A DNA stretch of 64,000 bases from contig NZ_CP012159.1 of assembly GCF_001189295.1 (NCBI RefSeq), positions 1,360,001 to 1,424,000 on the forward strand, written 5' to 3'. Under the pieces are notes generated by a model. It was not told where the DNA came from, searched no databases, and was given only the letters and a program-made list of their open reading frames with translations. This DNA is from Chondromyces crocatus (GTDB taxonomy: Bacteria > Myxococcota_A > Polyangia > Polyangiales > Polyangiaceae). Positions 35,433-45,349 of this stretch are shown here, in pieces; position 1 is the stretch's first letter, and each line of letters begins with the position of its first letter. Made by a program: the position numbers and the translations under genes.

Positions 35433-36596
35433 ATGGCGGTCTCCAGTCAAGCCTCTCCTCCCGCCCGACCCGTCTCTGCCCGCGCGCGCAAGATCGCGTT
35501 CGCAAGCCTCGCCGTGGCAGGCATCGTCGGAGCCATCGCGCTCGTCCGCCTCCAGTCCGCTCCCTCCTCGGAGAGCCGCCCGCCCGAGCGCGGTGGGGCC
35601 TCCGCTGGTGCGGCTCCCACCGGCGCACCCAGCCAGAAACCCGTCGCTGGCCCCTCCAGCCAGGCGCCGCTCCTCGTCGACGTCCACGTCGCCAAGCCCG
35701 AGCCCCTCGAACTGACCGTCCCTGCCACCGGCTCACTCATCGCGCACGAGTCCGTCGATCTCGTCAGCGAACTGTCGCGGCGCCTCATCAAGGTGCAGGC
35801 CAAGGAAGGCCAGCCGGTCAAGAAGGGCGACGTCCTCTTCCAGCTCGACACCGCCGACCTCAACGCGCAGGTCAAACGTCTCGACGTCCAGAAGCGCCTG
35901 GCGAAGCTCACCCTGGAGCGCAGCGACAAGCTCCAGGCCGAGAACCTCGTCACCCGCCAGGAATGGGAACAGGCCCGCGCCCAGTACGACCAGGCCGAGG
36001 CCGAGCGCGCCATCCTCGGCGTCACCCTCGCCCAGTCCACCATCCGCGCGCCCTTCTCCGGCACCCTCGGCCTCCGCCGCGTCAGCGAAGGCGCCTGGGT
36101 CACCCCGCAGATCGTGCTCGCGACCCTCCAGGACACCAGCCGCCTCAAGATCGACTTCACCGTCCCCGAGCGCTTCACCACCGCGATCAAGCAAGGCCAG
36201 AAGTTCACCTTCACCGTCGAAGGCCATGGCGAGCGCATGAGCGGCACCATCGTCGCCATCGAGCCGCAGATCGTCGCCTCCTCGCGCAGCGTGCTCGCCC
36301 GCGGCCTCGTCGAGAACCACGCGGGCCTCCTGCCTGGCACCTTCGCCCGCGTCGAGGTCCCCCTCTCTGCCGACGACGCCTTGCTCGTCCCCTCCATCGC
36401 CGTCATCCCGAGCGTGAAGGGACGCAGCGTCTACGTGGTCAGAGAGGGCAAGGCCCAGCTCGTCGACGTCAAGACCGGCGCCCGCACCCCGGATCGCGTG
36501 CAGATCCTGACCGGCATCACCGCCGGCGATCAGGTCATCGTCACCAACCTGCTCCGCCTCCGCGACGGCGCCCCCGTGAAGGTGAACACCCCGTGA
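35433..36596 (+). CDS. RND efflux periplasmic adaptor (HlyD/MFP family)
   Basis: A 387-aa membrane-fusion protein. One N-terminal helix (IAFASLAVAGIVGAIALV) anchors it in the inner membrane, followed by a Pro/Ala/Ser-rich linker. Then come a lipoyl-like half (SELSRRLIKVQAKEGQPVKK), a short helical hairpin (residues about 145-200, QVKRLDVQKRLAKLTLERSD), the second lipoyl half (STIRAPFSGTLGLRRVSEGA) and beta-barrel and membrane-proximal domains (LPGTFARVEV, VYVVREGKAQLVDV). It would link the inner-membrane RND pump to an outer-membrane channel. Its TGA overlaps the pump's GTG start by 4 bases (36593-36596). Confidence 0.93.
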   Translation: MAVSSQASPPARPVSARARKIAFASLAVAGIVGAIALVRLQSAPSSESRPPERGGASAGAAPTGAPSQKPVAGPSSQAPLLVDVHVAKPEPLELTVPATGSLIAHESVDLVSELSRRLIKVQAKEGQPVKKGDVLFQLDTADLNAQVKRLDVQKRLAKLTLERSDKLQAENLVTRQEWEQARAQYDQAEAERAILGVTLAQSTIRAPFSGTLGLRRVSEGAWVTPQIVLATLQDTSRLKIDFTVPERFTTAIKQGQKFTFTVEGHGERMSGTIVAIEPQIVASSRSVLARGLVENHAGLLPGTFARVEVPLSADDALLVPSIAVIPSVKGRSVYVVREGKAQLVDVKTGARTPDRVQILTGITAGDQVIVTNLLRLRDGAPVKVNTP

Positions 36597-39500
36597 CGCT
36601 CGCCGAGATCAGCATCCGTCGGCCGGTGCTGGCCGTGGTCCTCTCGATCCTCATCGTCCTCTTCGGGCTGGTGAGCCTCACCTTCCTCGGCGTGCGCGAG
36701 TACCCCGCCGTCGACCCGCCCATCGTCACGGTCACCACCAGCTACCCGGGCGCGAGCCCCGACGTCGTCGACACCCAGATCACTGAACCGCTCGAACAGA
36801 ACATCAACGGCGTCGCGGGCATCCGCACCATGTCCAGCACCTCCCGCGACGGCCAGAGCCAGATCCGCGTGGAGTTCGACCTCTCGGTCGACGTCGAGGC
36901 CGCCGCCAACGACGTGCGCGACAAGGTCTCCATCGCCCGGCGCCTCCTGCCCGTCGACGTCGACCCACCCATCATCGAGAAGGCCGACGCCGACTCCTCG
37001 CCGATCGTCTTCATGACGCTCTCCAGCGAGACCAAGGACATCCTCGAGGTCGCCCACGTCGCCGACACCCTGGTCAAGGAGCGCGTCCAGACCATCCCGG
37101 GCGTCGCCAGCGTGCGCATCTTCGGCGACCGCCGCTACGCCATGCGCTTGATCCTGGACGCCGACCGCATGGCCGCCCACCAGGTGACCCCGAGCGACGT
37201 GCAGGCCGCGCTCTCCCGCGAGAACGTCGACCTCCCGTCCGGGCGCCTCGAAGGCCAGAGCACCGAGGTCGGCCTCAAGACCCAGGCGCGCCTCTCCTCG
37301 ACCGCCGAGTTCAACCGGATGCTCATCAAGCAGCAGGATGGCCGGCAGATCGTCCTCGAAGACATCGGCCGCGCCGAGCTGAGCGCCGAGAACCTCCGCA
37401 GCGGCATGCGCTCGCAGGGCATCCCCCTGGTCGGCGTCGCCATCATCCCGCAGCCGAACACCAACGCCATCGCCATCGCCGACGAGTTCTACCGGCGCCT
37501 CGAACAGATCAAGCAGGAGCTGCCGCCCGAGTTCACGACGGACATCGGCTACGACTTCACCACCTTCGTCCGCCGCTCCATCGAAGAGGTGGAGGAGACG
37601 CTGCTCATCGCCTTCGGCCTGGTCGCGCTGATCATCTACCTGTTCCTGCGCGACTGGCGGGCCACGGTGATCCCGGTCATCGCGATCCCGGTCAGCATCA
37701 TCTCGACCTTCTTCATCATGTACGTGCTCGGGTTCTCCATCAACATCCTGACGCTCGTCGGGCTGGTGCTCGCCATCGGCCTCGTCTGCGACGACGCCAT
37801 CGTGGTGCTGGAGAACATCTACGGGAAGATCGAGCAGGGCGTCCCGCCGCTGCGCGCAGCGATCGACGGCTCGAAGGAGATCTACTTCGCCGTCATCTCC
37901 ACGACGATCACCCTCGCCGCGGTCTTCCTCCCCATCGTCTTCCTCCAGGGCCTCACCGGACGCCTCTTCCGCGAGTTCGGCCTGGTGGTCGCCGGCTCGG
38001 TGCTCGTCAGCGCCTTCGTCGCGCTGTCCCTGTCGCCGATGATGTGCCGCTTCCTGCTCAAGCGGCACGAGAAGCCGAGCTTCTTCTACCGCATCACCGA
38101 GCCCCTCTTCGTCGGCATGACCCGTGGTTACGCCATCGCGCTCGGCGCGTTCATGCGCGTGCGCTGGGTCGCACCGATCGCCATGGTCGGCATCCTCGCC
38201 GCCACGGTGTTCTGGTTCCGGAAGCTCCCCTCGGAGCTCGCTCCGCTGGAAGACCGCTCCAACATCCGCGTCAACGTGCGCGCCCCCGAGGGCGCCACCT
38301 ACGAGTACACCGAGGAGGCGCTCTCCCGGGTCGCCCAGTACGTGGACGACAACCTCCCCGAGGTGCGGCGCAACTTCAGCATCGTCGGCACGCAGGGCGG
38401 CCCGCCGAACACCGGCACCCAGAACCTCTACCTCTACGAGCCCTTCGAGCGCTCGCGCACCCAGGCCGAGATCTTCCAGCAGATCACCCGCGACCTCGGC
38501 CCCTTCGGCGCCCTGCGCGTCTTCCCCGCGCAGCCGCCCACCATCGGCAGCCGCTTCGCGGGCCAGCCGCTCCAGTACGTCATCCGCGCCCCCAGCCTGG
38601 AGGCCATGGTCGAGGTGCTCCCGACCTTCCTCGAAGAGGCCCAGCGCCGCCCCGAGCTGCGCTTCGTCGACGCCGACCTCAAGGTGAACCGCCCCGAGGC
38701 CAACATCCGCGTCGACCGCGCCCGCGCCGCCGAGCTGGGCATCCCCGTGCTCGATGTCGCCCGCGCCCTGCAGCTCACCTTCGGCGACCAGCGCTTCGGC
38801 TACTTCATCATGAACGGCAAGCAGTACCAGGTCATCGGCCAGCTCGACCGCGACGACCGCAACGAGCCCGAAGACCTGCGCCGCCTCTTCGTGCGCGGCG
38901 CAGGCGGCCAGATGATCCCCCTCGACAGCCTGGTCACCTGGGAGGAGCAGGCCGCCCCTGCCGCCATCTACCGCTTCGACCGCTTCGTCTCCGCCACCAT
39001 CTCCGGCAGCACCGCCACCGACTACACGCTGGGTGATGGCATCCGCGTCATGGACGACATCGCGGCCAAGGTCCTCCCCCAGAACTTCAGCACCTCCCTC
39101 GCGGGCGAGGCGCGCGAGTTTGCCGACAGCTCCTCCAGCTTGAGCTTCGCCTTCGGCGTCGCCCTCTTGCTCATCTACCTGGTGCTCGCCGCGCAGTTCG
39201 AGAGCTTCATCGACCCGTTCATCATCCTGCTCGCCGTGCCCATGTCGCTCAGCGGGGCCGTCGGCTCGCTCGCCCTCACCGGATCGTCGCTCAACATCTT
39301 CAGCCAGATCGGCATCATCATGCTCATCGGCCTGGTGACGAAGAACGGCATCCTCATCGTGGAGTTCGCCAACCAGCGCAAGGAGCAGGGCCTCACCGTG
39401 CGCGAGGCCGTGCTCGAAGCCGCCGCCTCTCGCTTCCGGCCGATCCTGATGACCAGCCTCGCCACCATCCTCGGCGTCGCCCCCATCGCCCTCTCCCTCG

Positions 39501-39697
39501 GCGCCGCCGCCGGCAGCCGCCAGTCGCTCGGCATCGCCGTCATGGGAGGTCTGCTCGTGGGCACCTTGCTCACCCTCTTCCTCCTGCCGGCGCTCTACTC
39601 GTTCATCTCTCGCGAGCACCGCCCTGCCGAGGACGAAGAAGCGCATCCCTCGGCCGCCTCGCCCGAGCGTCTCCACGAGCCCCCGGCCGCCGCATGA
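36593..39697 (+). CDS. RND (HAE1/AcrB-type) multidrug efflux pump
   Basis: The 1034-aa product starts with GTG inside the adaptor's stop codon. It has the twelve-helix RND plan with two large periplasmic loops. Signatures: ISIRRPVLAVVLSILIVLFG (TM1), GLVCDDAIVVLENIY (TM4, the two Asp residues of the proton relay), and GLVTKNGILIVEFANQ (TM10, the Lys of the relay). Length is normal for AcrB/MexB-like pumps, which expel drugs or toxic compounds with proton influx. No outer-membrane factor gene and no local regulator gene are adjacent, so the pump must use a TolC-like channel encoded elsewhere. Confidence 0.95.
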   Translation: MTLAEISIRRPVLAVVLSILIVLFGLVSLTFLGVREYPAVDPPIVTVTTSYPGASPDVVDTQITEPLEQNINGVAGIRTMSSTSRDGQSQIRVEFDLSVDVEAAANDVRDKVSIARRLLPVDVDPPIIEKADADSSPIVFMTLSSETKDILEVAHVADTLVKERVQTIPGVASVRIFGDRRYAMRLILDADRMAAHQVTPSDVQAALSRENVDLPSGRLEGQSTEVGLKTQARLSSTAEFNRMLIKQQDGRQIVLEDIGRAELSAENLRSGMRSQGIPLVGVAIIPQPNTNAIAIADEFYRRLEQIKQELPPEFTTDIGYDFTTFVRRSIEEVEETLLIAFGLVALIIYLFLRDWRATVIPVIAIPVSIISTFFIMYVLGFSINILTLVGLVLAIGLVCDDAIVVLENIYGKIEQGVPPLRAAIDGSKEIYFAVISTTITLAAVFLPIVFLQGLTGRLFREFGLVVAGSVLVSAFVALSLSPMMCRFLLKRHEKPSFFYRITEPLFVGMTRGYAIALGAFMRVRWVAPIAMVGILAATVFWFRKLPSELAPLEDRSNIRVNVRAPEGATYEYTEEALSRVAQYVDDNLPEVRRNFSIVGTQGGPPNTGTQNLYLYEPFERSRTQAEIFQQITRDLGPFGALRVFPAQPPTIGSRFAGQPLQYVIRAPSLEAMVEVLPTFLEEAQRRPELRFVDADLKVNRPEANIRVDRARAAELGIPVLDVARALQLTFGDQRFGYFIMNGKQYQVIGQLDRDDRNEPEDLRRLFVRGAGGQMIPLDSLVTWEEQAAPAAIYRFDRFVSATISGSTATDYTLGDGIRVMDDIAAKVLPQNFSTSLAGEAREFADSSSSLSFAFGVALLLIYLVLAAQFESFIDPFIILLAVPMSLSGAVGSLALTGSSLNIFSQIGIIMLIGLVTKNGILIVEFANQRKEQGLTVREAVLEAAASRFRPILMTSLATILGVAPIALSLGAAAGSRQSLGIAVMGGLLVGTLLTLFLLPALYSFISREHRPAEDEEAHPSAASPERLHEPPAAA

Positions 39698-39844
39698 GCA
39701 CTTCGTCCAGCGCGCGCTCCATGAGGCTGGTGATGGCCGTCACTGGGCCCTGGCACGGCGCGTCATCGGCTTGGTCCGCCTCGTGCCGGTGCGGTACGCT
39801 CCTGCCGAGCGACCCTGACGCAGCGACCCTGACGCAGCGACCCC

Positions 39845-42800
39845 GTGAACCCTCTCGGTGACTCCTGGAGCGCGGCCAAGAGCCGCATGATCGAGACCGT
39901 CGAGGATGCGATCCTCGCCCTCGAAGCGCGGGTGCGTCCTCGCGCCGTGCGCGCGGTCGCCGAGCGCGCGCTCGCCGAGCTGGGCGTCGGCCCCGTCCCG
40001 CGCAGCGCCTTGCTCTCGGCCCTCGTCCGCTGCGCCGACGTCTCCATCGCCTCCATCAGCCGGGTGCGCGCCAACGAGGCTGCGGTCGGCGTCGCGTACC
40101 AGGCCGCGGCCACCCCGGAGGCGAAGCGCGAGGTCCTCTCCGCCCAGCTCGAACGGTGGGCTGCCGAGCGCGTCGTCGAGGGCCGCTTCGCTTTCGTCCA
40201 CCAGATCCAGAACCAGCTCCGCCTCGCCGGCGACAAGCGCGCCCTCGAACGAAACCTCGACATCGAGGCGGTGAGCGAGCGCTTCGCCGAGGCCATCGCC
40301 AACCTCCTCGACGAGGTCGAGGTCGCCTACCACGCCACCGCCACCCTGGCCCGTGCGCTCGACGATTCCCGCGAGGCCGTCCGCGCCGCGACCGACGGCG
40401 GCGTCCTCCGGCTCGCCATGGAGCACGCCGATCCAGGGCAGTCGCCCACCATCCGCCGCGCCGCCCTCCTCGCCGCCGTCGCCCTCGTCGAGCGCATCCC
40501 CGTGCGTGAGCGCCTCGGACACCTCGGACCGCAAGCGGCGCGCTCGGTGATCACCTGGGCCCGAGGCATCTCCGCGGGCCGCTGGATCCAGATCGCCGCG
40601 ATGGAACTCGCCGTCCTCATCTTCCCCGACGAGGCCCTCCCCCTCCTCGTCGAGCGCCTCAAGTCCCGCGGCCCCGAGGACGAGGACGGCCTCATCATCC
40701 GCCGCAACGCCCTGCGCATCCTCGGCACCCTCCCGCCACCGAGCGCACGCCGCGCGCTCGGGCCTTCGCTCCGGAGCGCATCGTCCGCAGCGAGGCTGCG
40801 CAGCGGGCGCCAGAAGTCCGGAGAGCACCCCACGCTGACGCGCTCGACGCCCCCGTCGCCGTCCACGCCCCCTCCGACGACCTCGCCGCCGAGCGTGCTG
40901 CCCGTGACCCCGGCGCCTTCGACCCTCCTCGTCCCTGCGCCTCCCACCGAACTCACCTCGCCAGCGTCGGGATCCGGCACCCCGGCCACCCCGGCCGGAG
41001 CTCCTTCTTCGGCTTCCCCGCTGCCGGCGACCCCGCTGTCGGCGACCCCCTCGATCACCGTCAGTTCCCGCGTGGTCGTGACCGAGGTCGCCGACGCCGC
41101 CGAACTCTCGCCGACAGCGCCTCCCGACCCTCCGCTCGCGGTGCGCGCTGCCGCCGACGATACGACGGAGTCCGACCCTGTTCCCGTCGTGTCGCCACCC
41201 GTCAGGTCGACCACGCGCAAGAAGAAGAGCAGGAAGAAGGGCCACGCCGAGGAGCCGCATCCTGCCGTCGAAGCCCCGGACGTGTCGGCGCGTGGCCTCG
41301 TGGTCGATGGCGTACTCCTGCCGCCACCCGCCACCGTCGTCTCGTCACCGAGCGTGACCAGCGGCGAGGTGGTGTCGCGCGCATCGAGCGGCGAGGAGGT
41401 GGTGTCGAGCGCACCCGAGGTGATCGGGTCGAGCGCATCGAGCGGCGAGGTGGTGTCGAGCGCACCCGCTGTCACGTCACCGAGCGCATCGGCCGGCGTG
41501 ACGTCGAACCCACCCGAAGCCACCGCGGCGGACCTCTCTTCAGCAGCCAGCGAGGACGACCGAGAGGACGCCAGCGACGGCGCCAGCGAAGACGCGGCTC
41601 AGGAAGAGCCGACGACCGTCCCTCCCGAGCACAGCGGGATCATGTCCCTCCCGCCTGGCGTCACCGTCGCCCCGCCGCCCGATCCCGTCGAGGTCGCGTG
41701 GATCGCGCACGACGATCCCAGCGAGCACGTCCGCCAGGAGCTGGCGCGTCAGCTCGCCGCCTTCGGCCGTGACGACGCCTTCGACCGCCTCATCTCCCTC
41801 GCCCTCGACGACAAATCCCCCCGCGTCCGCGGCCTCGCCCTGCGCGTCCTCGCCCGTGCCGCCATGCGCTCTCCGAGCGCCCTCCCTCACGCCGAGCGCG
41901 GCATCCGCCGCTCTCTCGGCCAGGTCGGCCCCCCCGTCGCCGCGCGCACCTCCTTCGAGGCCATCCGCCTCCTCTGCACCGGCCCCTTCGGTCAGCTCCC
42001 CCCGACCACCTTCGTCAAGGACCTGACCGACTTCGCCAACCGCCCCGAGACCAAGCCCGAACTCGCCGACGAAGCCGCGGGCTTGCTCCGCCTCCTCGAA
42101 GTCGAGCAGCGCCCCGTCGCCGACCGCATCCGCCACACCCTCATCGCCGCGCTCGACACCCTCTTCGAAGGGGAGCGCTGCTCCATCGAGCTGCCCACCG
42201 ACGCCGAGCCCCGCGACATCGAGCGCGCCCTCGCCGTCGCCTCGCGCGGCGACCTCACCGCGACCCTGCGCCACACCGGCCCGGGCCGCTACGTCCTCAC
42301 CCGCGGCGAGCCCCGCGGCTTCCGCTTCTGGCGCGCCATCCACGAGATGCGCACCCCCGCTCCCGACAAGCGCAAGGGCTGGGTCCACACCGCTGGCCGC
42401 GTCTTCGTCGGCGAGATCAGCGCGCCCTCCGTGGGCATGTGCGAGGTCACCCCGACCCGCATCCCGGGCGAGCGCCACCTGCACCCCGAGGTCGGCGGCT
42501 GGGGCGCCTTCCTTCCGCGCATCGACGACCTGCTCGCCGTCTCCGGCCGCAACCGCCGCGAGATCCGCATCATCACCGCTGGCGGCACCGTCACCCTCGG
42601 CGGCCCCGAGACCTTGCGCCAGCGCCTCAAGGCCTGGTGGCGCCTCTCCTTGCACTACGAGCGCTGGGCCCAGACCCGCTCCCGCTCGATCATGGCCACC
42701 GAGCCCGCCGAGCAGCGCCGCTACGCGACCCTCATCTCCGAGATGGGCTTCACCGTCACCTACGGCGACACCTCGGGCGACGTCCGCGGCGTGCCCTACC

Positions 42801-45112
42801 GCATCGAGCCGCTCCTGCCGGTCAAGTACCTCGGCACCGAGGTGCTCGTGCAAGAGATCGGCGGCAGCGCCCTCTCCGCGCCCATCCTCCCCGTCTGGAT
42901 CGAGAGCTTCGTCTCGTACCTGGTCAGCCCGAGCGGCAACACCCCCGTCCACCTCGCCTGGGTCGTGTGGGTCATCCTCGCCTTCCTCGTCCTGCGCAAC
43001 GCCTGGGTCATGGGCGTCATCGAGCGCGCCCGCTACGGCATCCCCATCTCCGTCGGCGGCTGGGGCACCCGCGGCAAGAGCGGCTCCGAGCGCCTCAAGG
43101 CCGCCCTCTTCCACGCCCTCCGCTTCGACGTCGTCGTCAAGACCACCGGCTGCGAGGCGATGTTCATCCACGCCATGCGCGACCTGCCCGCCGGCGAGAT
43201 CTTCATCTACCGCCCGTACGACAAGGCCACCATCTGGGAGCAGCGCAACATCCTCGTCGCCGCGCGCAACCTCCGCTGCCAGGTCTTCCTCTGGGAGTGC
43301 ATGGCCTTGCAGCCCCTCTTCGTCGACACCCTCTGCTCCGAGTGGATGCAGGACGAGATCACCACGCTCACCAACGCCTACCCCGATCACGAGGACATCC
43401 AGGGCCCCGGGGGGGAGGACGTCGCCCGCGTCATCGCCCGCTTCATGCCCACCGAGGGCCTGAGCCTCACCACCGAGGAGCAGATGCTCCCGCTCCTCAA
43501 GGACGCGGCGAAGACCCGGAACACGAACCTCATCTCCATCCCGCCGGTCGAGTCCGATCTCATCCCCGTCGACCTGCTCGATCGCCTCCCGTACCAGGAG
43601 CACCCGCGCAACATCTCGCTGATCCTGACGCTCGCCGAGCACTTCGGCATCGACTACGAGTGGGCGCTCGTCGAGATCGCCGACCACGTGATCCTCGACC
43701 TCGGCGTGCTCAAGACCTACCCGACGGTGAGCTACCGCGGCCGCAAGCTCACCTTCTCGAACGGCATGAGCGCGAACGAGCGCGCCGGCTTCATGTCGAA
43801 CTGGATCCGCCTCGCGTACGACAAGCACGACCCCGACGAGCCGCCTGGCCGCGCCACGGTGATGGTCGTGAACAACCGCGCCGATCGCGTCGCCCGCTCC
43901 CGCGTGTTCGCGCAGATCATCGTCGAGGACATCGGCATCGACCACGTGATCCTGATCAACACCAACCTCGGCGGCATGATGCAGTTCATCACCGAGGGCC
44001 TCGACCTGAAGCTCAAGGACATGCTGGTCACCGGCGACGGCGGCAAGGAGCGCGCGCTCCAGCGGTTCGATCAGAACATGAAGAAGGTCGGCATCCCGGC
44101 GCGCCCGGGCGCCCTCGAAGACGACCTCACCCGCATGCTCACCGCCTTCCCCATGGACGAGGCGAAGGCCAAGGAGATGGTGGCCAGCGTCATCGGCAAG
44201 CGCGAGAGCCCCGACGCCGTCGAGGCGGCGCTCAAGGCCTTGCTCGACCCGCTCACCGTGCCCGAGGGCGAGGACGACATCCGCCCCGACATCCTGCTCC
44301 ACGCCGCGCGGCGTGTGCGTCGCCTGAACGCCCGCGACAAGGCCCGCGTCGAGGTGTCGGCGGCCCTCGACCGGAACGACGAGGCGGGCGCCAACCAGAT
44401 CTTCCGCACCGTGTACCGGGAGCTGTTCCTCGAACGGGTCGAGGTGCTGTGGAACGCCGATGCCAAGGGCGACAAGGTCGTCGACTTCATGACCCGCGCC
44501 ATCCCGCCGGGGATGGACGCGCGCATCATGGGCTCGCAGAACATCAAGGGCACGGGCCTCGACTTCGTCTACCGCTGGCTGTCGATGGACCGGGTGCGCC
44601 TCGCCCTGGAGAAGATGCAGAAGAACCCGTCGTCGCGGCGCGAGCTGGTCAACTGGATGCTCTCGTACACCGACTTCGGCCTCATCGACGTGCGCGAGGC
44701 GCTCGCTTACATGCGCGGGGTGCTGGTCGGCAACGACGAGGCGTGGGCCGAGCACAAGAGCCTGGTCGAGAGCGCCATCAAGCGCCTGGAGACGCTCGAC
44801 CGCGACAAGACGGCGGGCCTCGACGCGGTGGCGAAGGCGGGGATGATGAAGAAGGTGCTGGGGCGCCTGGAGCAGGGCGTCGATCACCTCGACTCGGTGC
44901 GGCGTACCTACCGGGCGCGCCGGGTGATGAACGATCTGTTCGCGCAGCGGGTCGGCCACAGCGGCGCGGCGCTCTTGCTCCGCGAGATCGTGGGACGTGG
45001 CAAGGGCGGCTGGCTCTACAAGGACGTCACCGAGATGCAAGAGAAGTGGGGCGGGCGCTTTCGCGCCTGGAAGGCGAAGCGGAAGGCGCCGAAGCCCGAC
45101 GCGGAGACGTGA
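39845..45112 (+). CDS. Giant HEAT-repeat protein fused to a PgsB/CapB-like Mur ligase domain
   Basis: 1755 aa from a GTG start. Residues 1-310 are helical. Residues 310-610 form a Pro/Ser/Thr/Val-rich linker with a KKKSRKKG basic patch and repeated SSGEVVSSAP units. HEAT-like helices (VRQELARQLAAFGRDDAFDR) follow at 615-800. A membrane helix (WVVWVILAFLVL, about 1035) precedes a domain matching poly-gamma-glutamate synthase PgsB/CapB: GGWGTRGKSG (P-loop, about 1072), VVKTTGCEA, LWECMALQPLF, NAYPDHEDIQGP, FSNGMSANE and VNNRADRVARSRVFA. The last 270 residues are extra. PgsB ligates glutamates with ATP at the membrane. The partners PgsC and PgsA are not nearby, so the polymer, if any, is unknown. 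Confidence 0.8.
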   Translation: MNPLGDSWSAAKSRMIETVEDAILALEARVRPRAVRAVAERALAELGVGPVPRSALLSALVRCADVSIASISRVRANEAAVGVAYQAAATPEAKREVLSAQLERWAAERVVEGRFAFVHQIQNQLRLAGDKRALERNLDIEAVSERFAEAIANLLDEVEVAYHATATLARALDDSREAVRAATDGGVLRLAMEHADPGQSPTIRRAALLAAVALVERIPVRERLGHLGPQAARSVITWARGISAGRWIQIAAMELAVLIFPDEALPLLVERLKSRGPEDEDGLIIRRNALRILGTLPPPSARRALGPSLRSASSAARLRSGRQKSGEHPTLTRSTPPSPSTPPPTTSPPSVLPVTPAPSTLLVPAPPTELTSPASGSGTPATPAGAPSSASPLPATPLSATPSITVSSRVVVTEVADAAELSPTAPPDPPLAVRAAADDTTESDPVPVVSPPVRSTTRKKKSRKKGHAEEPHPAVEAPDVSARGLVVDGVLLPPPATVVSSPSVTSGEVVSRASSGEEVVSSAPEVIGSSASSGEVVSSAPAVTSPSASAGVTSNPPEATAADLSSAASEDDREDASDGASEDAAQEEPTTVPPEHSGIMSLPPGVTVAPPPDPVEVAWIAHDDPSEHVRQELARQLAAFGRDDAFDRLISLALDDKSPRVRGLALRVLARAAMRSPSALPHAERGIRRSLGQVGPPVAARTSFEAIRLLCTGPFGQLPPTTFVKDLTDFANRPETKPELADEAAGLLRLLEVEQRPVADRIRHTLIAALDTLFEGERCSIELPTDAEPRDIERALAVASRGDLTATLRHTGPGRYVLTRGEPRGFRFWRAIHEMRTPAPDKRKGWVHTAGRVFVGEISAPSVGMCEVTPTRIPGERHLHPEVGGWGAFLPRIDDLLAVSGRNRREIRIITAGGTVTLGGPETLRQRLKAWWRLSLHYERWAQTRSRSIMATEPAEQRRYATLISEMGFTVTYGDTSGDVRGVPYRIEPLLPVKYLGTEVLVQEIGGSALSAPILPVWIESFVSYLVSPSGNTPVHLAWVVWVILAFLVLRNAWVMGVIERARYGIPISVGGWGTRGKSGSERLKAALFHALRFDVVVKTTGCEAMFIHAMRDLPAGEIFIYRPYDKATIWEQRNILVAARNLRCQVFLWECMALQPLFVDTLCSEWMQDEITTLTNAYPDHEDIQGPGGEDVARVIARFMPTEGLSLTTEEQMLPLLKDAAKTRNTNLISIPPVESDLIPVDLLDRLPYQEHPRNISLILTLAEHFGIDYEWALVEIADHVILDLGVLKTYPTVSYRGRKLTFSNGMSANERAGFMSNWIRLAYDKHDPDEPPGRATVMVVNNRADRVARSRVFAQIIVEDIGIDHVILINTNLGGMMQFITEGLDLKLKDMLVTGDGGKERALQRFDQNMKKVGIPARPGALEDDLTRMLTAFPMDEAKAKEMVASVIGKRESPDAVEAALKALLDPLTVPEGEDDIRPDILLHAARRVRRLNARDKARVEVSAALDRNDEAGANQIFRTVYRELFLERVEVLWNADAKGDKVVDFMTRAIPPGMDARIMGSQNIKGTGLDFVYRWLSMDRVRLALEKMQKNPSSRRELVNWMLSYTDFGLIDVREALAYMRGVLVGNDEAWAEHKSLVESAIKRLETLDRDKTAGLDAVAKAGMMKKVLGRLEQGVDHLDSVRRTYRARRVMNDLFAQRVGHSGAALLLREIVGRGKGGWLYKDVTEMQEKWGGRFRAWKAKRKAPKPDAET

Positions 45113-45349
45113 CCCCGGTGTGTCTGTGGTGCCAGGGCTGGGGCCCCGCACGGCCCCTACTCCGAAGCGTCCGGAGCCAGGGAGTCGTCGAAGCTTACGA
45201 GCTTCGGTTCAGGGCGCCCGGAGCCCTCAAGGGGAGCAAGAGAGCCTCGCTGGACTCGGAAAGCGGCTACGCTAGGATCAGTGGGTCCCTGGCGACCGCG
45301 AGAGCGGGCGCTCTCCGGCCTTGCACACACGCACCAGCATCGCGAGGCA

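Noticed and set aside
36530..39676. 1048-aa minus-strand open frame rich in Asp/Glu/Gly/Ala
   Set aside because: It mirrors the RND pump gene, whose membrane helices and proton-relay residues are unmistakable.
41540..45151. 1203-aa minus-strand and overlapping 1110-aa plus-strand frames across the PgsB-like gene
   Set aside because: Both are shadows of the PgsB-like coding frame, which alone carries P-loop and ligase motifs.
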